DNA of 64,000 nt, from the NCBI RefSeq assembly GCF_047675955.1, contig NW_027327412.1:1922001-1986000 (forward strand), read 5' to 3'. Shown in pieces: positions 1-11,595 of the stretch (positions are counted from its first letter, which is position 1; every line of letters starts with the position of its first letter). The DNA is from Chlorocebus sabaeus. Taxonomy: Eukaryota; Chordata; Mammalia; Primates; Cercopithecidae. The notes under the pieces were generated by a model that was not told the origin of the DNA, did no database searches, and saw only the letters and a list, made by a program, of their open reading frames with translations. Made by a program: the position numbers and the translations under genes.

Positions 1-3
1 AAC

Positions 4-20
4 AGCCTTAGCGAAAGGCT
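4..20. other. Inverted repeat 1, 6-bp arms, 5-nt loop (representative)
   Basis: AGCCTT (4-9) and AAGGCT (15-20) are perfect reverse complements around the loop agcga. The loop contains a CpG. The element recurs once per monomer. The aggg variant (ttagggaaagg, for example 27534 and 36131) changes only the loop; tcttagcg/gacttagcg variants (for example 47996, 63474) alter an arm. Confidence 0.85.
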
Positions 21-40
21 TCTTGAAGGGAAAGATGTAA

Positions 41-70
41 CTCTGTGAGATGAATTAACAGAACACAGAG
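41..70. other. Inverted repeat 2, 7-bp arms, 16-nt loop (representative)
   Basis: CTCTGTG (41-47) and CACAGAG (64-70) are perfect reverse complements separated by 16 bases that include the AT-rich gaattaac. It is the longest dyad in the monomer and recurs in nearly every copy. Exceptions include ctctgtgtga copies (49070, 56294, 56466, 63689), whose change lies just outside the arm, and cccagag copies after each domain 1 indel tag, which break one arm. Confidence 0.85.
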
Positions 71-113
71 CAGTTTCTCAGAAAGCTTCTTTCCAGTTTT
101 GAACGGAAGATAT

Positions 114-130
114 TTCCTTTTTCACCATAG
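114..130 (+). promoter_or_regulatory. pJ-alpha-type motif at the CENP-B box position (representative)
   Basis: The 17-mer TTCCTTTTTCACCATAG fits the remembered pJ-alpha consensus TTCCTTTTYCACCRTAG exactly. It occupies the place where B-type human monomers carry the CENP-B box. It recurs in most monomers. The caccgtag variant (for example 27304, 50696, 58091) still fits the consensus, while caccagag, caacatag, cacaatag and atagtcct variants break it. Whether a protein binds it in this species is not shown by the sequence. Confidence 0.75.
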
Positions 131-143
131 CCCTCTATGGGCT
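129..143. other. Inverted repeat 3, 5-bp arms, 5-nt loop (representative)
   Basis: AGCCC (129-133) and GGGCT (139-143) pair around tctat. Several common variants fall in the loop and keep the stem (ctacggg, ctgtatggg, tccatggg). Others break it (ctatgagct at 3230 and 28521, tagtcctct at 29545, ctatgtgct at 45206, 52258 and 59653). Confidence 0.82.
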
Positions 144-3100
144 TCCAAATATCCCTTTGCCAATTCCACAAGAACAGCCTTAGCGAAAGGCTTCTTGAAG
201 GGAAAGATGTAACTCTGTGAGATGAATTAACATAACACAGAGCAGTTTCTCAGAAAGCTTCTTTCCAGTTTTGAACGGAAGATATTTCCTTTTTCACCAT
301 AGCCCTCTATGGGCTTCCAAATATCCGTTTGCCAATTCCACAAGAACAGCCTTAGCGAAAGGCTTCTTGAAGGGAAAGATGTAACTCTGTGAGATGAATT
401 AAGAGAACACAGAGCAGTTTCTCAGAAAGCTTCTTTCCAGTTTTGAACGGAAGATATTTCCTTTTTCACCATAGCCCTCTATGGGCTTCCAAATATCCCT
501 TTGCCAATTCCAGAAGAACAGCCTTAGCGAAAGGCTTCTTGAAGGGAAAGATGTAACTCTGTGAGATGAATTAACAGAACACAGAGCAGTTTCTCAGAAA
601 GCTTCTTTCCAGTTTTCAACGGAAGATATTTCCTTTTTCACCATAGCCCTCTATGGGCTTCCAAATATCCCTTTGCCAATTCCCCAAGAACAGCCTTAGC
701 GAAAGGCTTCTTGAAGGGAAAGATGTAACTCTGTGAGATGAATTAACAGAACACAGAGCAGTTTCTCAGAAAGCTTCTTTCCAGTTTTGAACGGAAGATA
801 TTTCCTTTTTCACCATAGCCCTCTATGGGCTTCCAAATATCCCTTTGCCAATTCCACAAGAACAGCCTTAGCGAAAGGCTTCTTGAAGGGAAAGATGTAA
901 CTCTGTGAGATGAATTAACAGAACACAGAGCAGTTTCTCAGAGAGCTTCTTTCCAGTTTTGAACGGAAGATATTTCCTTTTTCGCCATAGCCCTCTATGG
1001 GCTTCCAAATATCCCTTTGCCAATTCCACAAGAAGAGCCTTAGCGAAAGGCTTCTTGAAGGGAAAGATGTAACTCTGTGAGATGAATTAACAGAACACAG
1101 AGCAGTTTCTCAGAAAGCTTCTTTCCAGTTTTGAACGGAAGATATTTCCTTTTTCACCATAGCCCTCTATGGGCTTCCAAATATCCCTTTGCCAATTCCA
1201 CAAGAACAGCCTTAGCGAAAGGCTTCTTGAAGGGAAAGATGTAACTCTGTGAGATGAATTAACAGAACACAGAGCAGTTTCTCAGAAAGCTTCTTTCCAG
1301 TTTTGAACGGAAGATATTTCCTTTTTCACCATAGCCCTCTATGGGCTTCCAAATATCCCTTTGCCAATTCCACAAGAACAGCCTTAGCGAAAGGCTTCTT
1401 GAAGGGAAAGCTGTAACTCTGTGAGATGAATTAACAGAACACAGAGCAGTTTCTCAGAAAGCTTCTTTCCAGTTTTGAACGGAAGATATTTCCTTTTACA
1501 CCATAGCCCTCTATGGGCTTCCAAATATCATTTTGCCAATTCCACAAGAATAGCCTTAGCGAAAGGCTTCTTGAAGGGAAAGATGTAACTCTGTGAGATG
1601 AATTAACAGAACACAGAGCAGTTTCTCAGAAAGCTTCTTTGCAGTTTTGAACGGAAGGTATTTCCTTTTTCACCATAGCCCTCTATGGGCTTTCAAATAT
1701 CCCTTTGCCAATTCCACAAGAACAGCCTTAGCGAAAGGCTTCTTGAAGGGAAAGATGTAACTCTGTGAGATGAATTAACAGAACACAGAGCAGTTTCTCA
1801 GAAAGCTTCTTTCCAGTTTTGAACGGAAGATATTTCCTTTTTCACCATAGCCCTCTATGGGCTTCCAAATATCCCTTTGCCAATTCCACAAGAACAGCCT
1901 TAGCGAAAGGCTTCTTGAAGGGAAAGATGTAACTCTGTGAGATGAATTAACAGAACACAGAGCAGTTTCTCAGAAATCTTCTTTCCAGTTTTGAACGGAA
2001 GATATTTCCTTTTTCACCATAGCCCTCTATGGGCTTCCAAATATCCCTTTGCCAATTCCACAAGAACAGCCTTAGCGAAAGGCTTCTTGAAGGGAAAGAT
2101 GTAACTCTGTGAGATGAATTAACAGAACACAGAGCAGTTTCTCAGAAAGCTTCTTTCCAGTTTTGAACGGAAGATATTTCCTTTTTCACCATAGCCCTCT
2201 ATGGGCTTCCAAATATCCCTTTGCCAATTCCACAAGAACAGCCTTAGCGAAAGGCTTCTTGAAGGGAAAGATGTAACTCTGTGAGATGAATTAACAGAAC
2301 ACAGAGCAGTTTCTCAGAAAGCTTCTTTCCAGTTTTGAACGGAAGATATTTCCTTTTTCACCATAGCCCTCTATGGGCTTCCAAATATCCCTTTGCCAAT
2401 TCCACAAGAACAGCCTTAGCGAAAGGCTTCTTGAAGGGAAAGATGTAACTCTGTGAGATGAATTAACAGAACACAGAGCAGTTTCTCAGAAAGCTTCTTT
2501 CCAGTTTTGAAGGGAAGATATTTCCTTTTTCACAATAGCCCTCTATGGGCTTCCAAATATCCCTTTGCCAATTCTACAAGAACAGCCTTAGCGAAAGGCT
2601 TCTTGAAGGGAAAGCTGTAACTCTGTGAGATGAATTAACAGAACACAGAGCAGTTTCTCAGAAAGCTTCTTTCCAGTTTTGAACGGAAGATATTTCCTTT
2701 TTCACCATAGCCCTCTATGGGCTTCCAAATATCCCTTTGCCAATTCCACAAGAACAGCCTTAGCGAAAGGCTTCTTGAAGGGAAAGATGTAACTCTGTGA
2801 GATGAATTAACAGAACACAGAGCAGTTTCTCAGAAAGCTTCTTTCCAGTTTTGAACGGAAGATATTTCCTTTTTCACCATAGCCCTCTATGGGCTTCCAA
2901 ATATCCCTTTGCCAATTCCACAAGAACAGCCTTAGCGAAAGGCTTCTTGAAGGGAAAGATGTAACTCTGTGAGATGAATTAACAGAACACAGAGCAGTTT
3001 CTCAGAAAGCTTCTTTCCAGTTTTGAACGGAAGATATTTCCTTTTTCACCATAGCCCTCTATGGGCTTCCAAATATCCCTTTGCCAATTCCACAAGAACA

Positions 3101-3999
3101 GCCTTAGCGAAAGGCTTCTTGAAGGGAAAGATGTAACTCTGTGAGATGAATGAACAGAACACAGAGCAGTTTCTCAGAAAGCTTCTTTCCAGTTTTGAAC
3201 GGAAGATATTTCCTTTTTCACCATAGCCCTCTATGAGCTTCCAAATATCCCTTTGCCAATTCCACAAGAACAGCCTTAGCGAAAGGCTTCTTGAAGGGAA
3301 AGCTGTAACATTGTGAGATGAATTAACAGAACACAGAGCAGTTTCTCAGAAAGCTTCTTTCCAGTTTTGAACGGAAGATATTTCCTTTTTCAACATAGCC
3401 CTCTATGGGCTTCCAAATATCCCTTTGCCAATTCCACAAGATCTGCCTTAGCGAAAGGCTTCCTGAAGGGAAAGATGTAACTCTGTGAGATGAATTAACA
3501 GAACACAGAGCAGTTTCTCAGAAAGCTTCTTTCCAGTTTTGAACGGAAGATATTTCCTTTTTCACCATAGCCCTCTACGGGCTTCCAAATATCATTTTGC
3601 CAATTCCACAGGAACAGCCTTAGCGAAAGGCTTCTTGAAAGGAAAGATGTAACTCTGTGAGATGAATTAACAGAACACAGAGCAGTTTCTCAGAAAGCTT
3701 CTTTCCAGTTTTGAACGGAAGATATTTCCTTTTTCACCATAGCCCTCTATGGGCTTCCAAATATCCCTTTGCCAATTCCACAAGAACAGCCTTAGCGAAA
3801 GGCTTCTTGAAGGGAAAGATGTAACTCTGTGAGATGAATTAACAGAACACAGAGCAGTTTCTCAGAAAGCTTCTTTCCAGTTTTGAACGGAAGTTATTTC
3901 CTTTTTCACCAGAGCCCTCTATGGGCTTCCAAATATCCCTTTGCCAATTCCACAAGAACAGCCTTAGCGAAAGGCTTCTTGAAGGGAAAGATGTAACTC

Positions 4000-6340
4000 T
4001 GTGAGATGAATTAACAGAACACAGAGCAGTTTCTCAGAAAGCTTCTTTCCAGTTTTGAACGGAAGATATTTCCTTTTTCACCATAGCCCTCTATGGGCTT
4101 CCAAATATCCCTTTGCCAATTCCACAAGAACAGCCTTAGCGAAAGGCTTCTTGAAGGGAAAGATGTAACTCTGTGAGATGAATTAACAGAACACAGAGCA
4201 GTTTCTCAGAATGCTTCTTTCCAGTATTGAACGGAAGATATTTCCTTTTTCACCATAGCCCTCTATGGGCTTCCAAATATCCCTTTGCCAATTCCCCAAG
4301 AACAGCCTTAGCGAAAGGCTTCTGGAAGGGAAAGATGTAACTCTGTGAGATGAATTAACAGAACACAGAGCAGTTTCTCAGAAAGCTTCTTTCCAGTTTT
4401 CAACGGAAGATATTTCCTTTTTCACCATAGCCCTCTATGGGCTTCCAAATATCCCTTTGCCAATTGCACAAGAACAGCCTTAGCGAAAGGGTTCTTGAAG
4501 GGAAAGATGTAACTCTGTGAGATGAATTAACAGAACACAGAGCAGTTTCTCAGAAAGCTTCTTTCCAGTTTTGAACGGAAGATATTTCCTTTTTCACCAT
4601 AGCCCTCTATGGGCTTCCAAATATCCCTTTGCCAATTCCACAAAAACAGCCTTAGCGAAAGGCTTCTTGAAGGGAAAGAGGTAACTCTGTGAGATGAATT
4701 AACAGAACACAGAGCAGATTCCTCAGAAAGCTTCTTTCCAGTTTTGAACGGAAGATATTTCCTTTTTCACCATAGCCCTCTATGGGCTTCCAAATATCCC
4801 TTTGCCAATTCCACAAGAACAGCCTTAGCGAAAGGCTTCTTGAAGGGAAGGATGTAACTCTGTGAGATGAATTAACAGAACCCAGAGCAGTTTCTCAGAA
4901 AGCTTCTTTCCAATTTTGAACGGAAGATATTTCTTTTTTCAACATAGCCCTCTATGGGCTTCCAAATATCCCTTTGCCAATTCCACAAGAACAGCCTTAG
5001 CGAAAGGCTTCTTGAAGGGAAAGATGTAACTCTGTGAGATGAATTAACAGAACACAGAGCAGTTTCTCAGAAAGCTTCTTTCCAGTTTTGAAAGGAAGAT
5101 ATTTCCTTTTTCACCGTAGCCCTCTATGGGCTTCCAAATATCCCTTTGCCAATTCCACAAGAACAGCCTTAGCGAAAGGCTTCTTGAAGGGAAAGATGTA
5201 ACTCTGTGAGATGAATTAACAGAACACAGAGCAGTTTCTCAGAAAGCTTTTTTCCAGTTTTGAACGGAAGATATTTTCTTTTTCACCATAGCCCTCTATG
5301 GGCTTCCAAATATCCCTTTGCCAATTCCACAAGAACAGCCTTAGGGAAAGGCTTCTTGAAGGGAAAGATGTAACTCTGTGAGATGAATTAACAGAACACA
5401 GAGCAGTTTCTCAGAAAGCTTCTTTCCTGTTTTGAACGGAAGATATTTCCTTTTTCACCATAGCCCTCTATGGGCTTCCAAATATCCCTTTGCCAATTCC
5501 ACAAGAACAGCCTTAGCGAAAGGCTTCTTGAAGGGAAAGCTGTAACTCTGTGAGATGAATTAACAGAACACAGAGCAGTTTCTCAGAAAGCTTCTTTCCA
5601 GTTTTGAACGGAAGATATTTCCTTTTTCACCATAGCCCTCTATGGGCTTCCAAATATCATTTTGCCAATTCCACAAGAACAGCCTTAGCGAAAGGCTTCT
5701 TGAAGGGAAAGATGTAACTCTGTGAGATGAATTAACAGAACACCGAGCAGTTTCTCAGAAAGCTTCTTTCCAGTTTTGAACGGAAGATATTTCCTTTTTC
5801 ACCATAGCCCTCCATGGGCTTCCAAATATCCCTTTGCCAATTCCCCAAGAACAGCCTTAGCGAAAGGCTTCTTGAAGGGAAAGATGTAACTCTGTGAGAT
5901 GAATTAACAGAACACAGAGCAGTTTCTCAGAAAGCTTCTTTCCAGTTTTGAACGGAAGATATTTCCTTTTTCACCATAGCCCTCTATGGGCTTCCAAATA
6001 TCCCTTTGCCAATTCCACAAGAACAGCCTTAGCGAAAGGCTTCTTGAAGGGAAAGATGTAACTCTGTGAGATGAATTAACAGAACACAGAGCAGTTTCTC
6101 AGAAAGCTTCTTTCCAGTTTTGAACGGAAGATATTTCCTTTTTCACCATAGCCCTCTACCGGCTTCCAAATATCCCTTTGCCAATTCCACAAGAACAGCC
6201 TTAGCGAAAGGCTTCTTGAAGGGAAAGATGTAACTCTGTGAGATGAATTAACAGAACACAGAGCAGTTTCTCAGAAAGCTTCTTTCCAGTTTTGAACGGA
6301 AGATATTTCCTTTTTCACCATAGCCCTCTATGGGCTTCCA
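4000..6340 (-). repeat. Left copy of a ~2.3-kb duplication (offset 6,881)
   Basis: It shares a run of otherwise rare marks with 10881-13221: aatgcttctttccagtatt, ttctggaagg, ggttcttgaag, the tag without its -1 partner, gaaaggaag, caccgag, tccatggg and ctaccggc. Ends are approximate, set by the first disagreeing marks on each side. Confidence 0.82.
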
Positions 6341-9300
6341 AATATCCCTTTGCCAATTCCACAAGAACAGCCTTAGCGAAAGGCTTCTTGAAGGGAAAGA
6401 TGTAACTCTGTGAGATGAATTAACAGAACACAGAGCAGTTTCTCAGAAAGCTTCTTTCCAGTTTTGAACGGAAGATATTTCCTTTTTCACCATAGTCCTC
6501 TATGGGCTTCCAAATATCCCTTTGCCAATTCCACAAGAACAGCCTTAGCGAAAGGCTTCTTGAAGGGAAAGATGTAACTCTGTGAGATGAATTAACAGAA
6601 CACAGAGCAGTTTCTCAGAAAGCTTCTTTCCAGTTTTGAACGGAAGATATTTCCTTTTTCACCATAGCCCTCTATGGGCTTCCAAATATCCCTTTGCCAA
6701 TTCCACAAGAACAGCCTTAGCGAAAGGCTTCTTGAAGGGAAAGCTGTAACTCTGTGAGATGAATTAACAGAACACAGAGCAGTTTCTCAGAAAGCTTCTT
6801 TACAGTTTTGAACGGAAGATATTTTCTTTTTCACCATAGCCCTGTATGGGCTTCCAAATATCCCTTTGCCAATTCCACAAGAACAGACTTAGCGAAAGGC
6901 TTCTTGAAGGGAAAGATGTAACTCTGTGAGATGAATTAAAAGAACACAGAGCAGTTTCTCAGAAAGCTTCTTTCCAGTTTTGAACGGAAGATATTTCCTT
7001 TTTCACCATAGCCCTCTATGGGCTTCCAAATATCCCTTTGCCAATTCCACAAGAACAGCCTTAGCGAAGGGCTTCTTGAAGGGAAAGATGTAACTCTGTG
7101 AGATGAATTAACAGAACACAGAGCAGTTTCTCAGAAAGCTTCTTTCCAGTTTTGAACGGAAGATATTTCCTTTTTCACCATAGCCCTCTATGGGCTTCCA
7201 AATATCCCTTTGCCAATTCCACAAGAACAGCCTTAGCGAAAGGCTTCTTGAAGGGAAAGATGTAACTCTGTGAGATGAATGAACAGAACACAGAGCAGTT
7301 TCTCAGAAAGCTTCTTTCCAGTTTTGAACGGAAGATATTTCCTTTTTCACCATAGCCCTCTATGGGCTTCCAAATATCCCTTTGCGAATTCCACAAGAAC
7401 AGCCTTAGCGAAAGGCTTCTTGAAGGGAAAGATGTAACTCTGTGAGATGAATTAACAGAACACAGAGCAGTTTCTCAGAAAGCTTCTTTCCAGTTTTGAA
7501 CGGAAGATATTTCCTTTTTCACCAGAGCCCTCTATGGGCTTCCAAATATCCCTTTGCCAATTCCACAAGAACAGCCTTAGCGAAAGGCTTCTTGAAGGGA
7601 AAGATGTAACTCTGTGAGATGAATTAACAGAACACAGAGCAGTTTCTCAGAAAGCTTCTTTCCAGTTTTGAACGGAAGATATTTCCTTTTTCACCATAGC
7701 CCTCTATGGGCTTCCAAATATCCCTTTGCCAATTCCACAAGAACAGCCTTAGCGAAAGGCTTCTTGAAGGGAAAGATGTAACTCTGTGAGATGAATTAAC
7801 AGAACACAGAGCAGTTTCTCAGAAAGCTTCTTTCCAGTTTTGAACGGAAGATATTTCCTTTTTCACCATAGCCCTCTATGGGCTTCCAAATATCCCTTTG
7901 CCAATTCCACAAGAACAGCCTTAGGGAAAGGCTTCTTGAAGGGAAAGATGTAACTCTGTGAGATGAATTAACAGAACACAGAGCAGTTTCTCAGAAAGCT
8001 TCTTTCCAGTTTTGAACAGAAGATATTTCCTTTTTCACCAGAGCCCTCTATGGGCTTCCAAATATCCCTTTGCCAATTCCACAAGAACAGCCTTAGCGAA
8101 AGGCTTCTTGAAGGGAAAGATGTAACTCTGTGAGATGAATTAACAGAACACAGAGCAGTTTCTCAGAAAGCTTCTTTCCAGTTTTGAACGGAAGATATTT
8201 CCTTTTTCACCAGAGCCCTCTATGGGCTTCCAAATATCCCTTTGCCAATTCCACAAGAACAGCCTTAGCGAAAGGCTTCTTGAAGGGAAAGATGTAACTC
8301 TGTGAGATGAATGAACAGAACACAGAGCAGTTTCTCAGAAAGCTTCTTTCCAGTTTTGAACGGAAGATATTTCCTTTTTCACAATAGCCCTCTATGGGCT
8401 TCCAAATATCCCTTTGCCAATTCCACAAGAACAGCCTTAGCGAAAGGCTTCTTGAAGGGAAAGCTGTAACTCTGTGAGATGAATTAACAGAACACAGAGC
8501 AGTTTCTCAGAAAGCTTCTTTCCAGTTTTGAACGGAACATATTTCCTTTTTCACCATAGCCCTCTATGGGCTTCCAAATATCCCTTTGCCAATTCCACAA
8601 GAACAGCCTTAGCGAAAGGCTTCTTGAAGGGAAAGATGTAACTCTGTGAGATGAATTAACAGAACACAGAGCAGTTTCTCAGAAAGCTTCTTTCCAGTTT
8701 TGAACGGAAGATATTTCCTTTTTCACCATAGCCCTCTACGGGCTTCCAAATATCATTTTGCCAATTCCACAGGAACAGCCTTAGCGAAAGGCTTCTTGAA
8801 GGGAAAGATGTAACTCTGTGAGATGAATTAACAGAACACAGAGCAGTTTCTCAGAAAGCTTCTTTCCAGTTTTGAACGGAAGATATTTCCTTTTTCACCA
8901 TAGCCCTCTATGGGCTTCCAAATATCCCTTTGCCAATTCCACAAGAACAGCCTTAGCGAAAGGCTTCTTGAAGGGAAAGATGTAACTCTGTGAGATGAAT
9001 TAACAGAACACAGAGCAGTTTCTCAGAAAGCTTCTTTCCAGTTTTGAACGGAAGTTATTTCCTTTTTCACCATAGCCCTCTATGGGCTTCCAAATATCCC
9101 TTTGCCAATTCCACAAGAACAGCCTTAGCGAAAGGCTTCTTGAAGGGATAGATGTAACTCTGTGAGATGAATTAACAGAACACAGAGCAGTTTCTCAGAA
9201 AGCTTCTTTCCAGTTTTGAACGGAAGATATTTCCTTTTTCACCATAGCCCTCTATGGGCTTCCAAATATCCCTTTGCCAATTCCACAAGAACAGCCTTAG

Positions 9301-9875
9301 CGAAAGGCTTCTTGAAGGGAAAGATGTAACTCTGTGAGATGAATTAACAGAACACAGAGCAGTTTCTCAGAAAGCTTCTTTCCAGTTTTGAACGGAAGAT
9401 ATTTCCTTTTTCACCATAGCCCTCTATGGGCTTCCAAATATCCTTTTGCCAATTCCACAAGAACAGCCTTAGCGAAAGGCTTCTTGAAGGGAAAGATGTA
9501 ACTCTGTGAGATGAATTAACAGAACACAGAGCAGTTTCTCAGAAAGCTTCTTTCCAGTTTTCAACGGAAGATATTTCCTTTTTCACCATAGCCCTCTATG
9601 GGCTTCCAAATATCCCTTTGCCAATTGCACAAGAACAGCCTTAGCGAAAGGCTTCTTGAAGGGAAAGATGTAACTCTGTGAGATGAATTAACAGAACACA
9701 GAGCAGTTTCTCAGAAAGCTTCTTTCCAGTTTTGAACGGAAGATATTTCCTTTTTCACCATAGCCCTCTATGGGCTTCCAAATATCCCTTTGCCAATTCC
9801 ACAAAAACAGCCTTAGCGAAAGGCTTCTTGAAGGGAAAGAGGTAACTCTGTGAGATGAATTAACAGAACACAGAG
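4715..9875 (-). repeat. Domain 1 unit 1, 30-mer (5,161 bp)
   Basis: It begins at the +1 tag cagattcctcag (4715). Unlike most units the next monomer keeps full length (gaagggaaggatg), which gives 30 x 172 + 1. It carries caccgag (about 5742), tccatggg, ctaccggc (6159), tagtcctct, ctgtatggg, attaaaag, gcgaagggc, gaatgaac, an EcoRI site (7386-7391), gaacagaag, cacaatag, aacatattt, ctacggg/atcattttg, aagttattt, a private gggatagatg (about 9146), ttttcaacgg and ccaattgcac, ending in the pre-tag monomer caaaaacag/aggtaac. Confidence 0.85.
7386..7391. other. EcoRI site marking long domain 1 units
   Basis: gccaattcc to gcgaattcc creates GAATTC. I found it only here, at 14095-14100 and at 35595-35600, once in each unit that carries the five-monomer insert (units 1, 3 and 8). 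Confidence 0.85.
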
Positions 9876-11595
9876 CAGATTCCTCAGAAAGCTTCTTTCC
9901 AGTTTTGAACGGAAGATATTTCCTTTTTCACCATAGCCCTCTATGGGCTTCCAAATATCCCTTTGCCAATTCCACAAGAACAGCCTTAGCGAAAGGCTTC
10001 TTGAAGGGAAGATGTAACTCTGTGAGATGAATTAACAGAACCCAGAGCAGTTTCTCAGAAAGCTTCTTTCCAATTTTGAACGGAAGATATTTCTTTTTTC
10101 AACATAGCCCTCTATGGGCTTCCAAATATCCCTTTGCCAATTCCACAAGAACAGCCTTAGCGAAAGGCTTCTTGAAGGGAAAGATGTAACTCTGTGAGAT
10201 GAATTAACAGAACACAGAGCAGTTTCTCAGAAAGCTTCTTTCCAGTTTTGAACGGAAGATATTTCCTTTTTCACCGTAGCCCTCTATGGGCTTCCAAATA
10301 TCCCTTTGCCAATTCCACAAGAACAGCCTTAGCGAAAGGCTTCTTGAAGGGAAAGATGTAACTCTGTGAGATGAATTAACAGAACACAGAGCAGTTTCTC
10401 AGAAAGCTTTTTTCCAGTTTTGAACGGAAGATATTTTCTTTTTCACCATAGCCCTCTATGGGCTTCCAAATATCCCTTTGCCAATTCCACAAGAACAGCC
10501 TTAGGGAAAGGCTTCTTGAAGGGAAAGATGTAACTCTGTGAGATGAATTAACAGAACACAGAGCAGTTTCTCAGAAAGCTTCTTTCCTGTTTTGAACGGA
10601 AGATATTTCCTTTTTCACCATAGCCCTCTATGGGCTTCCAAATATCCCTTTGCCAATTCCACAAGAACAGCCTTAGCGAAAGGCTTCTTGAAGGGAAAGA
10701 TGTAACTCTGTGAGATGAATTAACAGAACACAGAGCAGTTTCTCAGAAAGCTTCTTTCCAGTTTTGAAGGGAAGATATTTCCTTTTTCACCATAGCCCTC
10801 TATGGGCTTCCAAATATCCCTTTGCCAATTCCACAAGAACAGCCTTAGCGAAAGGCTTCTTGAAGGGAAAGCTGTAACTCTGTGAGATGAATTAACAGAA
10901 CACAGAGCAGTTTCTCAGAAAGCTTCTTTCCAGTTTTGAACGGAAGATATTTCCTTTTTCACCATAGCCCTCTATGGGCTTCCAAATATCCCTTTGCCAA
11001 TTCCACAAGAACAGCCTTAGCGAAAGGCTTCTTGAAGGGAAAGATGTAACTCTGTGAGATGAATTAACAGAACACAGAGCAGTTTCTCAGAATGCTTCTT
11101 TCCAGTATTGAACGGAAGATATTTCCTTTTTCACCATAGCCCTCTATGGGCTTCCAAATATCCCTTTGCCAATTCCCCAAGAACAGCCTTAGCGAAAGGC
11201 TTCTGGAAGGGAAAGATGTAACTCTGTGAGATGAATTAACAGAACACAGAGCAGTTTCTCAGAAAGCTTCTTTCCAGTTTTCAACGGAAGATATTTCCTT
11301 TTTCACCATAGCCCTCTATGGGCTTCCAAATATCCCTTTGCCAATTGCACAAGAACAGACTTAGCGAAAGGGTTCTTGAAGGGAAAGATGTAACTCTGTG
11401 AGATGAATTAACAGAACACAGAGCAGTTTCTCAGAAAGCTTCTTTCCAGTTTTGAACGGAAGATATTTCCTTTTTCACCATAGCCCTCTATGGGCTTCCA
11501 AATATCCCTTTGCCAATTCCACAAAAACAGCCTTAGCGAAAGGCTTCTTGAAGGGAAAGAGGTAACTCTGTGAGATGAATTAACAGAACACAGAG
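9876..11595 (-). repeat. Domain 1 unit 2, 10-mer (1,720 bp)
   Basis: This is the shortest unit in the domain. It has the head series (tag, gaagggaagatg with -1, cccagag, caccgtag, agctttttt, ttagggaaagg, ttcctgtttt, ttttgaaggg) and then passes within a few monomers to the tail series (aatgcttc, agtattg, ttcccc, ttttcaacgg, ccaattgcac, caaaaacag). About 20 central monomers are missing compared with its left neighbour, consistent with unequal crossing-over. Confidence 0.82.

Larger units (their letters stand above)
1..172 (-). repeat. Representative alpha satellite monomer
   Basis: This copy is close to the array consensus and serves as a reference. Landmarks on the plus strand: inverted repeat at 4-20, CpG in agcgaa, inverted repeat arms at 41-47 and 64-70, the ttaa word near 56 that supplies stop codons, HindIII site AAGCTT at 83-88, second CpG in aacgga, pJ-alpha-type motif at 114-130, and inverted repeat at 129-143. 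Because 172 is not a multiple of 3, the reading frame shifts by one base per monomer, so no frame can stay open along the array. Confidence 0.97.
1..4714 (-). repeat. Domain 1 unit 0, left-truncated (~27 monomers)
   Basis: The first 3 kb are almost plain consensus with few tags (cataacac at about 231, attaagag at about 400, gctgtaac at about 1409). The familiar series then appears: ctatgagct (3230), gctgtaacattg (3303), agatctgcc (3439), ctacggg with atcattttg (about 3577). It goes straight to aagttattt (about 3893), skipping the middle of the unit. The full unit has two ctacggg/atcattttg monomers, so recombination between them could explain the jump. Confidence 0.75.

Noticed and set aside
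3046..3267. A 73-codon minus-strand open frame, recurring about 28 times across the window with near-identical protein
   Set aside because: It opens at TTG, not ATG, and spans 1.3 monomers. It appears only where gaattaac is changed to gaatgaac, which removes a TAA stop. The 172-bp period shifts the frame by one each monomer. There is no codon-position bias in the variants and no upstream signals. It is a satellite artefact.
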